Origin: Roseivirga ehrenbergii
GTDB taxonomy: Bacteria > Bacteroidota > Bacteroidia > Cytophagales > Cyclobacteriaceae
Length of the DNA stretch: 64,000 nucleotides
Direction: 5' to 3'
NCBI RefSeq assembly: GCF_001593005.1
Contig: NZ_LQZQ01000050.1
Coordinates: forward strand, 124,001 to 188,000
How positions within the stretch are numbered: the first letter of the stretch is position 1; every line of letters starts with the position of its first letter. The position numbers and the translations under genes are program-made. This document shows positions 61,253-64,000 of the stretch, one piece after another. The notes beneath the pieces were generated by a model, which saw only the letters and a list, made by a program, of their open reading frames with translations, made no database searches and had not been told where the DNA came from.

Positions 61253-62113
61253 ATGAGATATAATCTATTAGCAGTAGCAATACTGCTTTCTGTTTGCTCG
61301 TGCAAAAATATTGATAAAGAAGTTGAAAGAAGTAACCCAAAGCTTAAAGAACAAACACAGCCCCAAATTACAAATGTAAATTTCGATGAAGCCGATAGCC
61401 GAGGTACTCTTATACCTGCATACTCCCAAACCTTTGAAAGGAACCTAAATCGAATAAATTTTGAAGATTCTCTCTACTCTCTTTATCAGGCAGTTGGTTT
61501 GAATGAGATGAATTTAGATTACGAGCCATTCCGATATGCCATGATCGGTTTCTATAGTTTGAAACAAGACAAACTTCTGAATAATAAAAATTTGATATCT
61601 ATAATTGATTTCTCGCAAACTAGTTCTGAGAAGAGATTTTACACGATTGATTTAAATAAAAAGGAGGTGCTATTTAATACACTTGTGAGCCATGGGAGAA
61701 CCACAGGTGGTAATAAATCTAGTGTTTTCTCAAACAAATCAGGTAGCAATGCGAGTAGCTTAGGCTTTTACCTAACTGCAGAAACTTATGTTGGCAGCAA
61801 AGGGTACTCTATGCGTTTAGATGGACTTGATAAAGGTTACAACGATCAGATGAGGAAACGCGCTGTGGTAATGCATAATGCTAAATATGTAAGTGATGAT
61901 TGGATAAAGAAGTATGGAAGGCTTGGTCGTAGTCAAGGCTGTCCTGCACTGCCTGTGGAAATTTCAAAAAAGGTGATTGATGTTATTAAAGATCGAACGG
62001 TGATTTTTGCTTACTATAAAGATGATGGATATTTAAATTCCTCAAAACATTTAAAAGTTGAAGCTTTGATGGAGAAGCTAGAAAGTCAACACAAAGCTCT
62101 AACCTCGATGTAG
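61253..62113 (+). CDS. murein L,D-transpeptidase catalytic domain protein (YkuD_2 type)
   Basis: 286 residues with a lipoprotein signal (LAVAILLSVCSC, Cys17). The C-terminal ~180 residues match the YkuD_2 family: IIDFSQTSSEKRFYTIDL, TLVSHGRTTGG, GFYLTAETYVGSKGYSMRLDGLDKGYND (parts), AVVMHNAKYV and the catalytic GRSQGCPALP with Cys230. A different branch from the YcbB-like enzyme nearby, so not a duplication. Expected to act on peptidoglycan tetrapeptides in the periplasm. Confidence 0.87.
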   Translation: MRYNLLAVAILLSVCSCKNIDKEVERSNPKLKEQTQPQITNVNFDEADSRGTLIPAYSQTFERNLNRINFEDSLYSLYQAVGLNEMNLDYEPFRYAMIGFYSLKQDKLLNNKNLISIIDFSQTSSEKRFYTIDLNKKEVLFNTLVSHGRTTGGNKSSVFSNKSGSNASSLGFYLTAETYVGSKGYSMRLDGLDKGYNDQMRKRAVVMHNAKYVSDDWIKKYGRLGRSQGCPALPVEISKKVIDVIKDRTVIFAYYKDDGYLNSSKHLKVEALMEKLESQHKALTSM

Positions 62114-62157
62114 GCTTGCAAACGCTAGACTTTTGTCATTTGACTTGGAAGTACCGT

Positions 62158-64000
62158 TTATTTTGAATGGGAAACATTATGAAAAGCTAAGGCCATTCTT
62201 ATTTCTCCATAACTATAATCATCTCCAAGTTTACTTTTTATTTCTTGTGTACCGGTAGTTTCAGGAGTTATAAGCGAAAGAATGTTGTTAAGTTTTGTTT
62301 CACTTATCAACCGTCTGATGTCCACTTCTCCACTCGAAATATATTTGGTTAAATGGCCTTCAATCGTGCCTGGAACCAAACCTCTGGCTTCAGCAATTTC
62401 CTCAACGGTTTTCCCCTGCTGGTATAACTCAAAGCTGATTTCGGCAGTAGGTGTTTTCGACTTTTTACCTTTAGAAACGGCTTCTACTTTTCGCTCTTTA
62501 TACAAGTTAGAACTGAGCATTTCTCCCTTAGTAAGGGTTTTACCTTTTACCGCATTACCTACCAATAAATGAAAGCGCTGAATTTCAGCCTTTTTATTAA
62601 AATATAGTTGTTCTAAAGCCTTAAGCTCTTTTTTGTATTCTGTAATTCTAACTTTTGCTTTAATATCGGTTTGGTGTTCGTCTAAAAGGTCGGTGAGTTT
62701 TTCTAGTTCCTTATTAAAGTAGCCTTTTGCTTTTTCTGCTCGCTCAGCCAAATGAGGCAGGTAAACCTCCATGGTCAATATTCGCTGAACTTCACCAATA
62801 AATGTAGCGCCCACTTTTTGTAAGGGAAGGGTACTTTCTAAAAGCCTTCTATTCCAACCTAGAAATTCTTGTTTGGCCGATTTACTTTCGTCCTTATCAA
62901 AGCTTTGAATGTGTTGGCTTAGGGCATACAAAATACCAGCAAAGTCAAAGGTTGTATCAGCTAATTTAGCGTAATATCGCTTTTGGTAGTTAGGTAGTTC
63001 ACTGGCTAGTTGGTCTTGACTACTTTTCGTAGCCATAAAAGCGTTCATGCTTTGACTTCGTTCAAAGTTCTCCTCTGGCAACCTAGAAGCGAGAATTAAT
63101 CCATTTAGAGAAGTCAATCTAGAAAGTGCTACATATACCTGACCATGGGTGAAAGCATCCGTAAGATCCAGAATTGCTTTTTCGAACGTAAGGCCTTGAC
63201 TTTTGTGAATTGTGACCGCCCAAGCCAGTTTTAACGGGTATTGCTCGAATTTACCAAGTATCTTTTCTTCTATTTCGTTTGAAGCTTCGTTGAGTTTGTA
63301 TCGTTTATTTTCCCAAGTATGCTTGCCTACTTCTACCTCATTTCCGTCCTCGAACTTTACCCAAATTTCAGAAGAACGCAATTGTGAAACTGTTCCTATT
63401 TTCCCATTGAAAAACTGACCTTGTCCTGAAGCATCATTCTTAATAAACATCACCTGAGCCCCCAGTTTTAACGAAAGATTGGGGTTGGTAGGGTACGCAT
63501 TGTCTGGAAAATCGCCACTAATGTCGGCTTTGTATTCATGCGCATTCGACTGAAGATTTTTCAGTCGATTGGCGTTAATTTCATCGGCCTTCCTGTTGTG
63601 CGTGGTCAGGTAGATATATCCACTTTCTGACTTTTCTTTTACTTCAGGTTTATAAAACGAATTTAGGTAAGCTAAATCCTCAGTATTTTGTTCGTTATCT
63701 CTAAATCGATTTAGGATTTGAATAAAGTTTTCATCGGTTTGCCTGTAAATCTTATCCAACTCTACATGAATAGGAGGGGCTTCGCGAAGGGCATGTGCAT
63801 CGAAAAAATAACTACTTTTATAATACTCTGAAAGCACATTCCACTCTGAGTCTTTCACCACGGGCGGAAGCTGAAGTAAATCGCCAATGAATAATATTTG
63901 AAGACCACCAAAAGGCTCATTTCTGTTTTTTCTGAGGTAGCGCAACATGTGATCGATACAATCCAATAAATCGGAACGCAGCATACTGACTTCATCTATA
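62158..64000 (-). CDS. Pif1-like DNA helicase with C-terminal HTH_40 domain (5' end outside window)
   Basis: The frame is open to the window edge (about 614 codons seen). The first visible residues are IDEVSML, the Walker B motif of a Pif1/RecD-type helicase, so the start and Walker A lie beyond 64000. ILFIGDLLQLPPVV is the next helicase motif, YRQTDENFIQILNRFR and KLGAQVMFIKND follow, and WAVTIHKSQGLTF ... YVALSRLTSLNGLIL is motif V-VI (UvrD_C_2). The last ~200 residues are a charged linker and an HTH_40/RQC-like domain (FELYQQGKTVEEIAEARGL). This combination is common in Bacteroidota; likely roles are replication restart or G-quadruplex unwinding. Confidence 0.88.
   Translation of the reverse strand, partial: IDEVSMLRSDLLDCIDHMLRYLRKNRNEPFGGLQILFIGDLLQLPPVVKDSEWNVLSEYYKSSYFFDAHALREAPPIHVELDKIYRQTDENFIQILNRFRDNEQNTEDLAYLNSFYKPEVKEKSESGYIYLTTHNRKADEINANRLKNLQSNAHEYKADISGDFPDNAYPTNPNLSLKLGAQVMFIKNDASGQGQFFNGKIGTVSQLRSSEIWVKFEDGNEVEVGKHTWENKRYKLNEASNEIEEKILGKFEQYPLKLAWAVTIHKSQGLTFEKAILDLTDAFTHGQVYVALSRLTSLNGLILASRLPEENFERSQSMNAFMATKSSQDQLASELPNYQKRYYAKLADTTFDFAGILYALSQHIQSFDKDESKSAKQEFLGWNRRLLESTLPLQKVGATFIGEVQRILTMEVYLPHLAERAEKAKGYFNKELEKLTDLLDEHQTDIKAKVRITEYKKELKALEQLYFNKKAEIQRFHLLVGNAVKGKTLTKGEMLSSNLYKERKVEAVSKGKKSKTPTAEISFELYQQGKTVEEIAEARGLVPGTIEGHLTKYISSGEVDIRRLISETKLNNILSLITPETTGTQEIKSKLGDDYSYGEIRMALAFHNVSHSK

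Noticed and set aside
1-64000. tRNA, rRNA, CRISPR arrays, insertion sequences, prophage or integrative elements
   Set aside because: None recognised on either strand by reading; a tRNAscan, CRISPR finder and IS search would settle this.

Overview
The window reads as ordinary chromosome from a Bacteroidota bacterium, most likely a marine Cytophagales relative of the Roseivirga/Fulvivirga type (inference from gene content only). Supporting signs are low GC, almost no Shine-Dalgarno sequences, a promoter upstream of the pyruvate dehydrogenase E2 gene that matches the Bacteroidota pattern TTTG-N19-TANNTTTG exactly, many SxxC-type lipoprotein signals, and lineage-typical genes (a helix-hairpin-helix beta-barrel protein, a PorV/PorQ-like protein, a Lacal_2735-type small protein, a CzcA pump fused to its TolC partner, and the miaB / sigma-54 activator / lptE / TPR-like / secG gene order). 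I see no rRNA, tRNA, CRISPR array, transposase, integrase or phage gene. || Layout. 0-5 kb (minus): envelope proteins (HHH barrel protein, PorV/PorQ-like protein, single-POTRA BamA/TamA-like protein) and lgt. 5-11.8 kb: a TlpA-like thioredoxin protein, a 53-residue Lacal_2735-type gene, an 18-repeat MORN protein, fabH, a DUF6503-like lipoprotein, and an SRAP/YedK-family protein that has lost every expected catalytic residue. 12-17 kb: PDH E2 with two near-identical lipoyl domains, hslV, a lipoprotein and an M61 peptidase. 17-21.6 kb (minus): miaB, a sigma-54 activator without receiver, lptE, a TPR-like protein and secG, overlapping or nearly so. 22.4-25.3 kb (plus): proC-proB-proA, closed by a strong terminator. 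25.3-28.8 kb (minus): a 2Fe-2S plus molybdopterin oxidoreductase pair and a lipoprotein. 28.8-33.7 kb (minus): M23 peptidase, ispE, fabI, beta-carbonic anhydrase and a SulP anion transporter (a CO2/bicarbonate pair). 33.8-36.4 kb: a small exported protein and an OmpR-type two-component system. 36.4-36.9 kb: a gene-free, hairpin-rich stretch that may encode small RNAs. 36.9-39.9 kb: serine hydrolase, lipoprotein, LLM flavin oxidoreductase. 40-46.2 kb (minus): a receiver-only regulator and two paralogous multi-PAS cytosolic histidine kinases. 46.6-54.2 kb (minus): a metal-efflux locus (response regulator, kinase, CzcA-TolC fusion, periplasmic adaptor) with a repeated candidate operator. 54.4-58 kb: glycerophosphodiesterase, MFS transporter, small lipoprotein, DUF3820 protein, OmpA-family lipoprotein. 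58.5-62.1 kb (plus): two unrelated L,D-transpeptidases flanking a PepSY-like lipoprotein. 62.2-64 kb: the C-terminal part of a Pif1-like helicase running off the window. || The best candidates for something new are the SRAP pseudoenzyme, the tandem TTTCCTTAAA boxes of the metal-efflux locus, and the stacked terminators in the 36.4-36.9 kb gap. None is a whole undescribed system; they are local oddities in otherwise recognisable chromosome.
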